Below, in pieces: positions 50,481 through 59,188 of a DNA stretch of 64,000 nucleotides (position 1 is the first letter of the stretch; each line of letters starts with the position of its first letter). Source of the DNA: Pseudarthrobacter sp. NamE2 (lineage in GTDB: Bacteria > Actinomycetota > Actinomycetes > Actinomycetales > Micrococcaceae); NCBI RefSeq assembly GCF_005796205.1, contig NZ_VAHN01000001.1:372001-436000 (forward strand), in the 5' to 3' direction. The position numbers and the translations under genes are program-made. The notes beneath the pieces were generated by a model. That model ran no database searches. It was not told where the DNA came from and saw nothing but the letters and a program-made list of their open reading frames with translations.

Positions 50481-51779
50481 TCAGAAGTGCGTGAGGCAGT
50501 GGGTCGCCCGTTCCACCGCGAACATCTGCCCGGCCTTCAGGGCAGCACCGCCTGTGTTCTCGCGGATTTTCCCGGCCGCCGCAAGCGTCACTGGAGACAC
50601 CGCGCCAAGGTAGATCGAGGACAGGGCGGAGACATCCAGGGCGAGATCCGCGGGGGTACCATCCGGGACGCGTTCGACGGCGGCCTGGCCGCCTTCCACG
50701 GCCAGCGACCAGGTTCCTGCCGTGAGGCCGAGTGGATCGCGCAGGTCCAGGACCAGCCGGCCGTCCGTTGGATAGTGGCGGGCCGCCAGCGCCTTGGGCG
50801 CGTCGAGGATCCGGAGCCAGAGCATGTCCCGGCTGTCGGACGAATCGATGCAGCGCGGATCAGTAAGGGCCCAGCCGAGCGGATCATCCAGGGGCGCTTC
50901 GTCCCAGCTGACCCTTTCCACGAGGTCGATTGCCGCAAGGTACTGCCAGAGTTCCAGGTAGGCGTCGTTGGTGGCCGCTACCAGGTCCACCACTTCCACC
51001 GTGTACGGCGTGGTCTCCCAACCCAGGAACTTGTAGGAGACGTACCCGTCCACGCCACCGCCGGGGCCGTAGTGGAGGGCCACCTTGATGGCCGGATCCT
51101 CCTTGCCGTCGCGGCCCAGGGAGCCGGAGGCCAGCTGCCGGTACCATTCCTGCCGGCCGAGCGATCCGGGAGTTACCCGGTGCACGCGGTCAAAGACCAC
51201 CGGCGCCAGATCCAGCAGGACTTTGGGATCGGCGACCTCGACGCAGCCGGTGGGCTGGTGCTGCAGGTTGAACCGCGCCGTGGTGTCCACCTTGACCGAT
51301 CGCTCGAAGCTGGCAACGCCGTACCCGAACCGGCCATAGATGGTTCCCTCGGAAGCGGTCAGCGCCGCCATGGCGACGCCGTCCTCCCGGGCGAGGCGGA
51401 GGTCCTCGCCCATCATCCGGCGCAGCAATCCCCGGCGTCGGTGCGACGTGCGGACCGTCACCGAGGTGACCATCTGCGTTTCCAGGGTCCGGCCGAAGCC
51501 GACGTTGAGAGTCTTGCGGAACGTGGCGAACGTGGCCACGGGAACCTCTGCGGGCAGGGAACCCGGCGCGACGGCCGCGGTCTGGTAGGCGCCGGTCAGG
51601 ATCCGGCCGTCCAGTTCGTAGGTGGCGAGGGACTTCTCCACATGCTCCGGGGTACGGGTGGACTCATGGAAACCGAACGCCACCGCCCTTGCCCAGGTGT
51701 CCGCTGCGGCGTAGCCGGTGTTGCCCTTGGAGACGGCGCCGAAGCGCCGGATTTCATAGCTGCCGCTCAGATCGCCCAT
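50481..51779 (-). CDS. Eis-like GNAT N-acetyltransferase
   Basis: 432 residues with the three-part Eis layout: an N-terminal GNAT domain ([20 protein letters not shown] near 100, acetyl-CoA loop), a second GNAT-like domain, and a C-terminal SCP2-like fold. It ends in His-Phe; Eis proteins use the C-terminal carboxylate of a final Phe as catalytic base. Mycobacterial Eis acetylates aminoglycosides and peptides; the substrate here is unknown. TAGGCT (comp. 51787-51792) lies 7 nt before the ATG (leaderless). Confidence 0.88.
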   Translation of the reverse strand: MGDLSGSYEIRRFGAVSKGNTGYAAADTWARAVAFGFHESTRTPEHVEKSLATYELDGRILTGAYQTAAVAPGSLPAEVPVATFATFRKTLNVGFGRTLETQMVTSVTVRTSHRRRGLLRRMMGEDLRLAREDGVAMAALTASEGTIYGRFGYGVASFERSVKVDTTARFNLQHQPTGCVEVADPKVLLDLAPVVFDRVHRVTPGSLGRQEWYRQLASGSLGRDGKEDPAIKVALHYGPGGGVDGYVSYKFLGWETTPYTVEVVDLVAATNDAYLELWQYLAAIDLVERVSWDEAPLDDPLGWALTDPRCIDSSDSRDMLWLRILDAPKALAARHYPTDGRLVLDLRDPLGLTAGTWSLAVEGGQAAVERVPDGTPADLALDVSALSSIYLGAVSPVTLAAAGKIRENTGGAALKAGQMFAVERATHCLTHF

Positions 51780-51842
51780 TCATCCGAGCCTAGCCATCCA
51801 TCCGGCGCATGACCAGCACAAACACTGCAGGCCGGCAGGTTG

Positions 51843-54632
51843 CTAGTGTCCGGCGTCGAACCAGCTGGGGCCCACCCCGATCTGGACCTCCAGCGGCACC
51901 TGCAGGTCCGCCGCGGCGCCCATCTGCTCCGTCACCAGCTTCTCCACGGCCGCGCGTTCGCCCGGCGCCACCTCGAGGACCAGTTCGTCATGGACCTGGA
52001 GCAGCATCCGGGACTGGAGGCCCTGGGCCTTCAGTTCAGCGTGCACACCCAGCATGGCGCGCTTGATGATGTCCGCCGCCGAGCCCTGGATGGGGCTGTT
52101 CAGGGCGATGCGCTCGGCGTTCTCCCGCAGCTGCCGGTCGGTGCTGGTGAGGTCCGGCAGGTAGCGGCGGCGGCCTTCGATGGTTGCGGTGTAGCCGTCC
52201 ACCCGGGCCTGGTCCACCACGCCGCGGAGGTAGTCACGGACGGCGCCGAACCGGTCGAAGTAGTCCTTCATCAGAGTGCGGGCCTCGTCAACCGAGATCT
52301 CCAGTTGCTTGGACAACCCGAAGGACGTCAGGCCGTAGGCCAGTCCGTAGGACATGGCCTTCACCTTGGAGCGCATGGCGCTGGTGACCTCGGAGGTCGG
52401 CACGTGGAAGATGTTCGAGCCCACGAACCGGTGAAGGTCCTCGCCGTCCCGGTACGCCTGGATGAGGCCTTCGTCGCCGGACAGGTGCGCCATGATGCGC
52501 ATCTCGATCTGGGAGTAGTCAGCCGAGAGCAGGCACTCGTAGCCTTCGCTTACCACGAAGATGCCGCGGACGCGCCGGCCTTCCTCGCTGCGGATGGGGA
52601 TGTTCTGCAGGTTGGGGTTGTTCGACGAGATGCGGCCCGTGGCGGCCACGTTCTGGGCGTACGTGGTGTGGATGCGCCCGTCTTCGGCCACCGATTTCTT
52701 CAGCGACTCGAGCATCTGGCGGAGCTTCGCTGCTTCCCGGTGCGCCATGAGCTGGACCAGGAATTCGTGCCCGGTCTTCTCCAGCAGGTTCTTCAGCGAC
52801 GCGGCGTCGGTGGTGTAGCCCGACTTGATCTTCTTGGTCCTGGGAAGCTGGAGCTCATCGAACAGGACGGTCTGCAGCTGCTTGGGGGAACCCAGGTTGA
52901 CCTCGTGGCCGATGGCCGCGAATGCCTGTTCCTGGGCGTCGTCGATCACCCGGGCAAGGTCTGCGAGCTGCTCGTCCATCCGGTCCATGTCGATCCCGAT
53001 GCCCGCCAGTTCCATGTCCGCCAGGACCCGGGCGACCGGAAGTTCCAGCGTGGACAGCAGTTCCTCGGCGCGGCGTTCCCTGAGTTCGGACTCGAAGAAG
53101 CGGCTAAGGGCGTGGACGACGGCGGCAGCCTGCACGAGCGCGCCGGCGGCCGCGGCGTCGTCCCCGTCGAAGGAGAGCTCAAGCTGGCCGGCCTTTGCGG
53201 TGGCGGGGGAAATCCCGACGTTCAGGTGGTGCTGCGCGAGTTCGGCGAGTTCGTAGGTGCGGCGGTCCGGCTGGATGAGGTAGCCGGAGATGGAGGTGTC
53301 GTCCACCACGCCTTCGAGCTCCAGGCCCCGGGACGTCAACGCTTTCAGGGCAGCCTTGAAGCCGTGCAGGACCTTGGGCGCTTCCGGGTTCCGGAGCCAC
53401 TCTGCCAGGACGTTCTCCGTTTCGGCGTCCAGGCTTGACAGGTCCAGGTAGGCGGCGGCGCCGTCACGGACGATTGCCAGGGCAGCTGCGCCCTCACCAA
53501 TCCGTCCGGGCACCAGGTCCACCGCAACCGCGGAGCGGTGGCCAACACCTCCTGCCAGGAATGCGGACAGGCCGGCTGCATCGCCTGGGGTTACGTACTG
53601 CGGAGTATCGATGTTGGCCCGCTCGGCCGCCGGGGTGTCCTCCTCGCCGTAAAGCGCGAAGAGCCGGCTGCGGATGGTCTTGAACTCGAGCTGGTCGAAC
53701 AGGTCCTCGAGGACTGCCTGGTCCGGCCGCGGCTGGTACAGGTCATCGAGGGTGACAGGCAGTTCCAGGTCCGTGTGGAGCTGGTTGAGCATCCGGTTGC
53801 GCTTCACATTGTCGACGTTTTCGCGCAGCGCGTCGCCCACCTTCCCGCCGATGGAGTCCACGTGCTCCAGGACGCCTTCAAGGCCACCGTAAAGGTTGAT
53901 CCACTTGGCCGCCGTTTTGGGGCCGACACCGGGGACGCCGGGCAGGTTGTCCGCCGTCTCCCCCACGAGCGCCGCAAGGTCCGAGTACCGGGACGGACTG
54001 ACGAAGTACTTTGCCTCGATGGCGGCGGCGTCCATCCGGGGGATATCGCTGACGCCCTTCTTCGGGTACAGCACAAAGACGTTGTCCGTGATGAGCTGGA
54101 AGGCGTCCCGGTCACCGGACACCAGCAGCACCTCGAAGCCGGCCTTCTCCCCCATCACCGCAAGCGTGGCAAGGATGTCGTCCGCTTCGTATCCGGGCAG
54201 CTTGATGGTCTTGATGCCCCAGGCCTCCACCACCTGGGCGATGAGGTCGATCTGTCCGCTCATCTCGCGGGGCGTTTCGTTCCGCCCGCCCTTGTATTCG
54301 CTGTACTGGGCCTTGCGGTGCGTGGTCTCGTCCGACACGTCGAACGCCACGGCGATGTGCGTGGGCTGCTGCTCCTTGATCAGGTTGATCAGCATGGATG
54401 TGAATCCGTGGATGGCGTTGGTGTGCTGCCCGTTCATGGTGGAGAACTTGTCAGCAGGCAGGGCAAAGAAAGCACGGAAAGCCATGGAGTGGCCGTCAAG
54501 CACCAGGAGGCGCGGTTTGCCGCTTATGGGCACCACGGGTGCTGCAGTAGCTGAAACCGATTCACCGGCGGGGGCAGGAACTTCGGGCTTGGCTGGGGAC
54601 GGGAAAGGGGCCGGTTTGGTTGTTTCACTCAC
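51843..54632 (-). CDS. polA: DNA polymerase I
   Basis: 929 residues from GTG 54632. A 40-residue Pro/Ala-rich N-terminal tail, then the 5' nuclease domain (LLVLDGHSMAFRAFF near 42, LPGYEADDILATLA, LVSGDRDAFQL), an inactive 3'-5' exonuclease domain, and the polymerase (DYSQIEMRIMAHLSGD, the O-helix RSKVKAMSYGLAYG, and LQVHDELVLE). The exonuclease carboxylates are lost (for example AVDLVPGRIG and KAALKAL replace D-x-E and Y-D), as usual in actinobacteria, so no proofreading. TAGGCT (comp. 54640-54645) lies 7 nt before the GTG (leaderless). The frame is open upstream but overlaps the divergent thioesterase. Confidence 0.97.
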   Translation of the reverse strand: MSETTKPAPFPSPAKPEVPAPAGESVSATAAPVVPISGKPRLLVLDGHSMAFRAFFALPADKFSTMNGQHTNAIHGFTSMLINLIKEQQPTHIAVAFDVSDETTHRKAQYSEYKGGRNETPREMSGQIDLIAQVVEAWGIKTIKLPGYEADDILATLAVMGEKAGFEVLLVSGDRDAFQLITDNVFVLYPKKGVSDIPRMDAAAIEAKYFVSPSRYSDLAALVGETADNLPGVPGVGPKTAAKWINLYGGLEGVLEHVDSIGGKVGDALRENVDNVKRNRMLNQLHTDLELPVTLDDLYQPRPDQAVLEDLFDQLEFKTIRSRLFALYGEEDTPAAERANIDTPQYVTPGDAAGLSAFLAGGVGHRSAVAVDLVPGRIGEGAAALAIVRDGAAAYLDLSSLDAETENVLAEWLRNPEAPKVLHGFKAALKALTSRGLELEGVVDDTSISGYLIQPDRRTYELAELAQHHLNVGISPATAKAGQLELSFDGDDAAAAGALVQAAAVVHALSRFFESELRERRAEELLSTLELPVARVLADMELAGIGIDMDRMDEQLADLARVIDDAQEQAFAAIGHEVNLGSPKQLQTVLFDELQLPRTKKIKSGYTTDAASLKNLLEKTGHEFLVQLMAHREAAKLRQMLESLKKSVAEDGRIHTTYAQNVAATGRISSNNPNLQNIPIRSEEGRRVRGIFVVSEGYECLLSADYSQIEMRIMAHLSGDEGLIQAYRDGEDLHRFVGSNIFHVPTSEVTSAMRSKVKAMSYGLAYGLTSFGLSKQLEISVDEARTLMKDYFDRFGAVRDYLRGVVDQARVDGYTATIEGRRRYLPDLTSTDRQLRENAERIALNSPIQGSAADIIKRAMLGVHAELKAQGLQSRMLLQVHDELVLEVAPGERAAVEKLVTEQMGAAADLQVPLEVQIGVGPSWFDAGH

Positions 54633-54651
54633 AGGTGCCAGCCTAGTTGCC

Positions 54652-55122
54652 ATGATCGACAATTTCACGCCCGGCCCCTTCGCGGAGGAGCTCACGGCGG
54701 CAGGCATTCCCGGGCACCTGCACGGCTGGCTGGGCCGGTACGGGATCGGCGCCCTGGTGGTGAAAATGGGCATCCACTTCCTCGAGATGGGTCCTGAGCG
54801 GACTGTTGCCACGATGCCTGTGGAAGGCAACACCCAGGTGGCCGGGATCCTGCACGGCGGTGCGCACGTGGTGCTGGCCGAAACGCTGGGCTCGTTCTCC
54901 GCGGGTATCCACGCCGGGCCAGGCCGGCACGCGGTAGGAATCGAGGTCAGTGCAGCCCATCACCGCTCCATCTCGTCGGGACTGGTGACGGGCACATGCA
55001 CGGCGATCCACCTGGGCCGCACCCTGGTCACGCATGAAGTGGTAATGACGGACGCGCAGGGCAGACGGCTGTCCACCGCCCGGATCACCAACATGGTCAG
55101 GGACAACGCCACCGCAACCTAG
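54652..55122 (+). CDS. Hotdog-fold thioesterase (PaaI/YbgC-like)
   Basis: 156 residues. Hotdog fold with GGAHVVLAETLGSFSAG near 68 (the H-G-G/A and catalytic Glu region) and EVSAAHHRSISSGLVTGTC near 98. These hydrolyse acyl-CoA thioesters; the type matches PaaI-like aryl or short-chain enzymes. The ATG lies only 19 nt from the polA start on the other strand, so its promoter must reach into polA. No clear ribosome site. Confidence 0.87.
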   Translation: MIDNFTPGPFAEELTAAGIPGHLHGWLGRYGIGALVVKMGIHFLEMGPERTVATMPVEGNTQVAGILHGGAHVVLAETLGSFSAGIHAGPGRHAVGIEVSAAHHRSISSGLVTGTCTAIHLGRTLVTHEVVMTDAQGRRLSTARITNMVRDNATAT

Positions 55123-55142
55123 GCACTCCCCTGGGCAGCATG

Positions 55143-55694
55143 TCAGGTGCCGCTGTTCCCCAGAAGGTACCGCAACTCCACCACGCCCCTGCCCAGGGTG
55201 CGGGAGGCAGCCAACTCAAGCGGCGGCGTCGGGCCCTCCACTGGGAGCAGGCGCTTTCCGCTGCCCAGGACCACGGGGATGACGGAAAGGATGATTTCGT
55301 CGAGCAGGCCGGCATCCGCGAACTGGGCGGCCAGGTTTCCCCCGCCCACCACCCAAACATTTTTTCCGGCTGCGTCCTGCTTGAAATCAGCCACAAACTC
55401 CGCCACGTCACCGCGGACGAACGTGATGTCCGCCCCGGCCGGCGCCGTGTATTCGTGGCGGGTGAAGACGTAGCTGGGCGTGCCGGGATACGGCCACTTG
55501 TCCAGTTCGTGCTCCATCAGCCAGGCGTAGGTGTCCCCGCCCATGACGATGCAGCCGACGCCCGCCATAAACGTTTCGTAGCTCTCGCTACCGCCCTCGA
55601 AACCGTCGAACTGCAGGAGCCAGCCGAGGTCGTCAGTGGGGGTGGCGATGAAGCCGTCGAGCGAGGCAGCAACGAAGTATTGGATGCGGGACAT
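55143..55694 (-). CDS. RibD C-terminal / dihydrofolate-reductase-like protein
   Basis: 183 residues, MSRIQYFVAASLDGFIATPTDD start, GADITFVRGDVAEFVADFK near 100, VWVVGGGNLAAQFADAGLLDE near 120-140. This is the stand-alone RibD_C/DHFR-like oxidoreductase family (YwjB/YyaP type), NADPH-dependent by homology, role unknown. TAGGCT (comp. 55701-55706) is 6 nt before the ATG (leaderless). Converges with the thioesterase gene 20 bp away. Confidence 0.87.
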   Translation of the reverse strand: MSRIQYFVAASLDGFIATPTDDLGWLLQFDGFEGGSESYETFMAGVGCIVMGGDTYAWLMEHELDKWPYPGTPSYVFTRHEYTAPAGADITFVRGDVAEFVADFKQDAAGKNVWVVGGGNLAAQFADAGLLDEIILSVIPVVLGSGKRLLPVEGPTPPLELAASRTLGRGVVELRYLLGNSGT

Positions 55695-55753
55695 GGGGCC
55701 AGCCTAGCCAACACCGTCCGGCCTGCCCAGAGGACCGGCGGGACCGGCGGCTG

Positions 55754-55975
55754 TCAGCCGGAGAAGTACGGGATGATCAGGTAGAGCCCGAACAGTACGG
55801 CGAAGCCGCACAGCCCGAAGCAGATGTAGGCAAAGGACTTTTTGACGCCGGGCGAGGCCTGCCGGGAATCGGCGGCGATGGCTGTCAGCCGGACACCCAG
55901 TGAATACAGGACTACCACCGTGACGGCTGCGACCAGGGTTGCCCCGGCCACGGTCACGAGTTCCAACCACTTCAT
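55754..55975 (-). CDS. Small two-helix membrane protein downstream of the PiT transporter
   Basis: 73 residues with hydrophobic segments at about 8-28 and 48-69 and a short polar loop (RLTAIAADSRQASPGVKKS). No family recognised. Its ATG overlaps the PiT stop by 4 nt (ATGA), so it is co-translated with PiT; a small accessory subunit is a guess. Confidence 0.75.
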   Translation of the reverse strand: MKWLELVTVAGATLVAAVTVVVLYSLGVRLTAIAADSRQASPGVKKSFAYICFGLCGFAVLFGLYLIIPYFSG

Positions 55976-57276
55976 CGCTGGGTCTCCTTGGAGGTGTCGG
56001 CGTCGGCGCTGGCAGCGGCCTCCGCATCGGGGGTTCCGAGGCCCGTACGGCTGGATTCGGGCGCCAGGTTCTTCTCCTGCGCCCTGGCCTTGGCCCGGGC
56101 ACGCGCCAGTCCCTTCTTTTTCCGGAACTTGACGGCCTGTCCTGCTTCCTCGACCTCGATGGCGTTGTGGTGGCCGACGGCGGACTTACGGGAGTAGAAG
56201 AACATGAACAGGACTGCTGCCGTTCCGGCGATGGCCGCGATCAGCACGCCCACCGTGCCGGTCTTGACCAGCAGTGCGGTCAGGGCACCGACTAGGCCGG
56301 CGGCGGGCAGGGTGAACAGCCAGCCGAGCGCGATCTTACCCACCATGCTCCAGCGCACACTGGTTCCCTTGCGGCCCATGCCTGACCCGATGACGGAACC
56401 GGAGGCCACCTGGGTGGTGGAAAGGGCAAAGCCGAGGTGGGACGACGCAAGGATAGCGGAGGCAGTGCTGGTTTCAGCGGCGAAGCCCTGTGCCGGCTTC
56501 ACTTCGGTGAGCCCGGCGCCCATGGTGCGGATAATCCGCCAGCCGCCGGCATAGGTTCCGATGGCGATGGCGAAAGCACAGGCGGCGATAACCCAGAATT
56601 CCGGGCCGGAACCCGGATCCTGGGTTCCTGCGGCGATCAGGACCAGGGTGATGATGCCCATGGTCTTCTGGGCGTCGTTGGTGCCGTGGGCCAGGGCCAC
56701 CAGGCTGGAGGTGAAGATCTGGCCGGTGCGGAATCCGCCGCGCTTCTGCGTCAGCTTGCTGCCGGTCTCGGGATCGTGCCGGGAGGTGAGGGCGTAGGCG
56801 AGGCGGGTGCAGATATAGGCGACAATGCCCGCGATCAGCGGCGCAAAGATAGCCGGAAGGATGACCTTCTGCAGCAGGCCCTCCAACTTGATGGAGTGGA
56901 ACCCGATGCCCGCCACCGCGGCACCGATCAGGCCGCCGAACAAGGCGTGCGAGGAACTCGACGGCAGCCCCTTAAGCCACGTGATCATGTTCCAGAGAAT
57001 TGCCCCCATCAGGCCGGCGAAGATGATGTCCGGCGTGATCTGGATGCCGTCCGAACCTTCACGGATGATGCCGCCGGAAACCGTCTTGGCCACCTCGGTG
57101 GACAGGAACGCTCCCACCAGGTTCAGGATGGCAGCCAGGGTTACCGCGGATTTCGGCTTGATGGCACCGGTCGCGATGGGCGTGGCCATGGCGTTGGCGG
57201 TGTCGTGGAAGCCGTTCGTAAAGTCGAAAAATAGTGCCAGCGCGATGACCAGCGCCACCATGAAGGTGATATCCAC
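55972..57276 (-). CDS. pit: PiT-family inorganic phosphate transporter
   Basis: 434 residues with about ten helices and the duplicated PHO4 signature: FDFTNGFHDTANAMATPIATGAI near residue 18 in segments, and VALAHGTNDAQKTMGI near 200. Low-affinity phosphate (metal-phosphate) symport with protons or sodium in the plasma membrane. The C-terminal 60 residues are charged and Ala-rich. GTG start without a clear ribosome site. Confidence 0.92.
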   Translation of the reverse strand: MDITFMVALVIALALFFDFTNGFHDTANAMATPIATGAIKPKSAVTLAAILNLVGAFLSTEVAKTVSGGIIREGSDGIQITPDIIFAGLMGAILWNMITWLKGLPSSSSHALFGGLIGAAVAGIGFHSIKLEGLLQKVILPAIFAPLIAGIVAYICTRLAYALTSRHDPETGSKLTQKRGGFRTGQIFTSSLVALAHGTNDAQKTMGIITLVLIAAGTQDPGSGPEFWVIAACAFAIAIGTYAGGWRIIRTMGAGLTEVKPAQGFAAETSTASAILASSHLGFALSTTQVASGSVIGSGMGRKGTSVRWSMVGKIALGWLFTLPAAGLVGALTALLVKTGTVGVLIAAIAGTAAVLFMFFYSRKSAVGHHNAIEVEEAGQAVKFRKKKGLARARAKARAQEKNLAPESSRTGLGTPDAEAAASADADTSKETQR

Positions 57277-57431
57277 CTGTTGCCCAATCTGCAGAGTCGA
57301 CGTTCGGCAGTTTCTTCCCCCCGGCTGCTGCCATGCACAGCAGTATTCACCAGCTGTTTGCTTGTAATGACTTGCGGCGTTAACCCAGCCGGTGCGAAAC
57401 CCTATCGATCGTACGCGTCCCGGGCATCAGG

Positions 57432-57938
57432 TCAAAACATCGGCTTCGTGAGGAATGCCCGGACTGCGGCCAGCTCATGCCGGGAAATCCCGCGCCGCGG
57501 ATCCGGAGAAACACACAGGATCCGCCGTCCGAGGAAGCGTGCCCACTCCCGGGCCTCGGCTTCGAACGCCAGCTGGTCATCAATCCAGGCAACAGCGTCC
57601 GGCATGGTGGCTTCCACGTGGTCCTGGATGGCCCGGAGCTTCCACCAGCCGGTTCCACTGCCTGCCCCCGCCCCTGACAGGGTGGGCCACCTCGTGCCGT
57701 CCAGGCTGATGGCGGGGCATAAATACTGCGGCGCTAGTTCTTCCCAACTGGTAAGCCAGGCGCATCGGACTCCGTCTGCGCGGGCCAGGGAGTTCAGGCC
57801 GTCTACGAGTTCCCGGGCATAGGCCACGGGCAGCATGCCTGCGTCCGCCAGGCACCAGGCACTGCCCCAGTCAGTGGTTCCCTGCGGACCAAAAGGACAG
57901 ATGACGCCGTCGACGTCGATATAAAGGGTCCGTGCCAC
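57432..57938 (-). CDS. HAD-like protein (Swiss-army-knife RNA-repair HAD type)
   Basis: 168 residues. DVDGVICPFG near residue 8 (nucleophile Asp pair), AWLTSWEELA near 60 and AWIDDQLAFE near 116 (acidic motif) with no large cap. This motif set fits the small HAD family named after domains in RNA-repair Swiss army knife proteins; stand-alone members are common in actinobacteria and their substrate is unknown. AAAGGA precedes the GTG start. A solitary gene between PiT and a frame-disrupted gene. Confidence 0.72.
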   Translation of the reverse strand: MARTLYIDVDGVICPFGPQGTTDWGSAWCLADAGMLPVAYARELVDGLNSLARADGVRCAWLTSWEELAPQYLCPAISLDGTRWPTLSGAGAGSGTGWWKLRAIQDHVEATMPDAVAWIDDQLAFEAEAREWARFLGRRILCVSPDPRRGISRHELAAVRAFLTKPMF

Positions 57939-57971
57939 ACTGTTCCTTTCAGCCGCTAAGCCGGGCAGTGG

Positions 57972-58492
57972 TTAGGTGGGCTGCCTGCCCATGTCCAGGC
58001 CTGGAGCCACGCGCTCTTCGAGCGCGGCAACGGTGACGTCCGGGAGGACGATGAGGCCGCCAAGTTCCTTGCGGGCCCGCTTGTAGGCGGCCTGCCGCTC
58101 AGCGGGCGTGGCGGCGTGGTTTTCCTCGATCATCAGCAGCTTCCGGGCAGTAACCAGGCGTTCGCGCTCGGGGCCCGTGAACCTGCTGTCCCTGATACGC
58201 CGGTCCTCCCGGACATCGGTCACAAGGGGGAAGTCGATGAGTTTTCCGCCGTCGAGTTCGTACTCCAGCCACCGGCGGTTGGTTTCATCGTGGGACGCCA
58301 TTAGCGCTTCCACTTCCGCCGCGGAAGCCTTTTCGGCTTCCCGGGCCCGGTTCTTCGGCTTGTACAGTTCCACCCTCCGCTGGTCGCGGCGCTCACTGGC
58401 CTTGCGCCATTGCCGGCCGAGTTGCCCAGGAAGGCGAGAAGCGGAAAGACGAGCCACCAGCTGTCGTCAAGCAACCCAAGCAGGGACTCCAC
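57972..58492 (-). pseudogene. Membrane-anchored charged hypothetical protein, interrupted by an apparent frameshift
   Basis: Two frames look real in sequence. The first starts at GTG 58492 behind AAGGA and reads MESLLGLLDDSWWLVFPLLAFLG, a short polar start and a membrane helix. From about 58410-58435 the convincing sequence continues in another frame: GRQWRKASERRDQRRVELYK, then a Lys/Arg/Glu-rich helical region to the stop at 57972. Each frame turns into unlikely sequence past that point. A single-base insertion or deletion would join them into a protein of about 170 residues. It may be a true pseudogene or a sequencing error. Family not identified. Confidence 0.6.
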
Positions 58493-58632
58493 GCGTCCAT
58501 CCTTGCAGGCCACACCCTGCGCCTCAACAGGCCGGCAGGGCTGCGTCAGCGGGAGCGCCATGGCACGCCCCTTGCGCACCGTGGCGCCGCCCGCCGTCGT
58601 GCCCTTTTGCTTGGTTAAGCCTGGCCGGTGGG

Positions 58633-59067
58633 TCAGGGCGCGCCCGTGGTGCCCTGGGCTGTGTTGACGTTGACCAGCCACGCGGTGCCGTAACGGTCCG
58701 TGCACATGCCGAAGACGTCGCCCCAGGGCGACCTCTCCATTGGTACGGTGACCGAACCGCCGTCGGCGCTCAGCTTCTCGTAGTAGCCGCGGAGTTCCGC
58801 TTCATCCTCGCCGCTCAGGGAAATGGAGATGGATGACCCCTGGCTGTATTCCATGCTGTTCGGGGTGTCGGCGCCCATGAGGACCAGACCCTGCGGCGTG
58901 GTCAGCATCCCGTGCATGATCTTCTCCGCTTCAGCCGGGTCCTCGCTGGCCTGGTACTCGCCGAAGGTGCTGAGCCGGAGGTCGCCGCCGAAGACGGACT
59001 GGTAGAAGTTCATCGCCTCGCGGGCATTGTCGCGGAAGCTGAGGTAGGGGTTCAGGATGGTCGGCAT
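58633..59067 (-). CDS. VOC-family (PhnB/3-demethylubiquinone methyltransferase-like) protein
   Basis: 144 residues, MPTILNPYLSFRDNAREAMNFY start, one complete VOC beta-alpha fold with FGGDLRLSTFGEY near 26, GADTPNSMEYSQGSSISISL near 66 and SPWGDVFGMCTDRYGTAWLV near 113. These proteins (PF06983 type) are often annotated as glyoxalase-like; function unknown. ATG 59067 chosen because AAGGAG lies 4 nt upstream. Confidence 0.87.
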   Translation of the reverse strand: MPTILNPYLSFRDNAREAMNFYQSVFGGDLRLSTFGEYQASEDPAEAEKIMHGMLTTPQGLVLMGADTPNSMEYSQGSSISISLSGEDEAELRGYYEKLSADGGSVTVPMERSPWGDVFGMCTDRYGTAWLVNVNTAQGTTGAP

Positions 59068-59188
59068 GGTGCTCCTTGACGTCGGGACTGGCAGGGACGA
59101 ACAACATCCTGCCTGAAAGAACCTCCTGCTGGTAGGGGTTTTGTCCCCGTGATGGTGCGGCGGGGCGGCGGCGCATAGGCTCGAGGCC

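Noticed and set aside
57277..57431. Possible Pho box upstream of the PiT transporter
   Set aside because: Looked for direct repeats of GTTCA-type units spaced by 11 bp; only isolated partial matches were seen.
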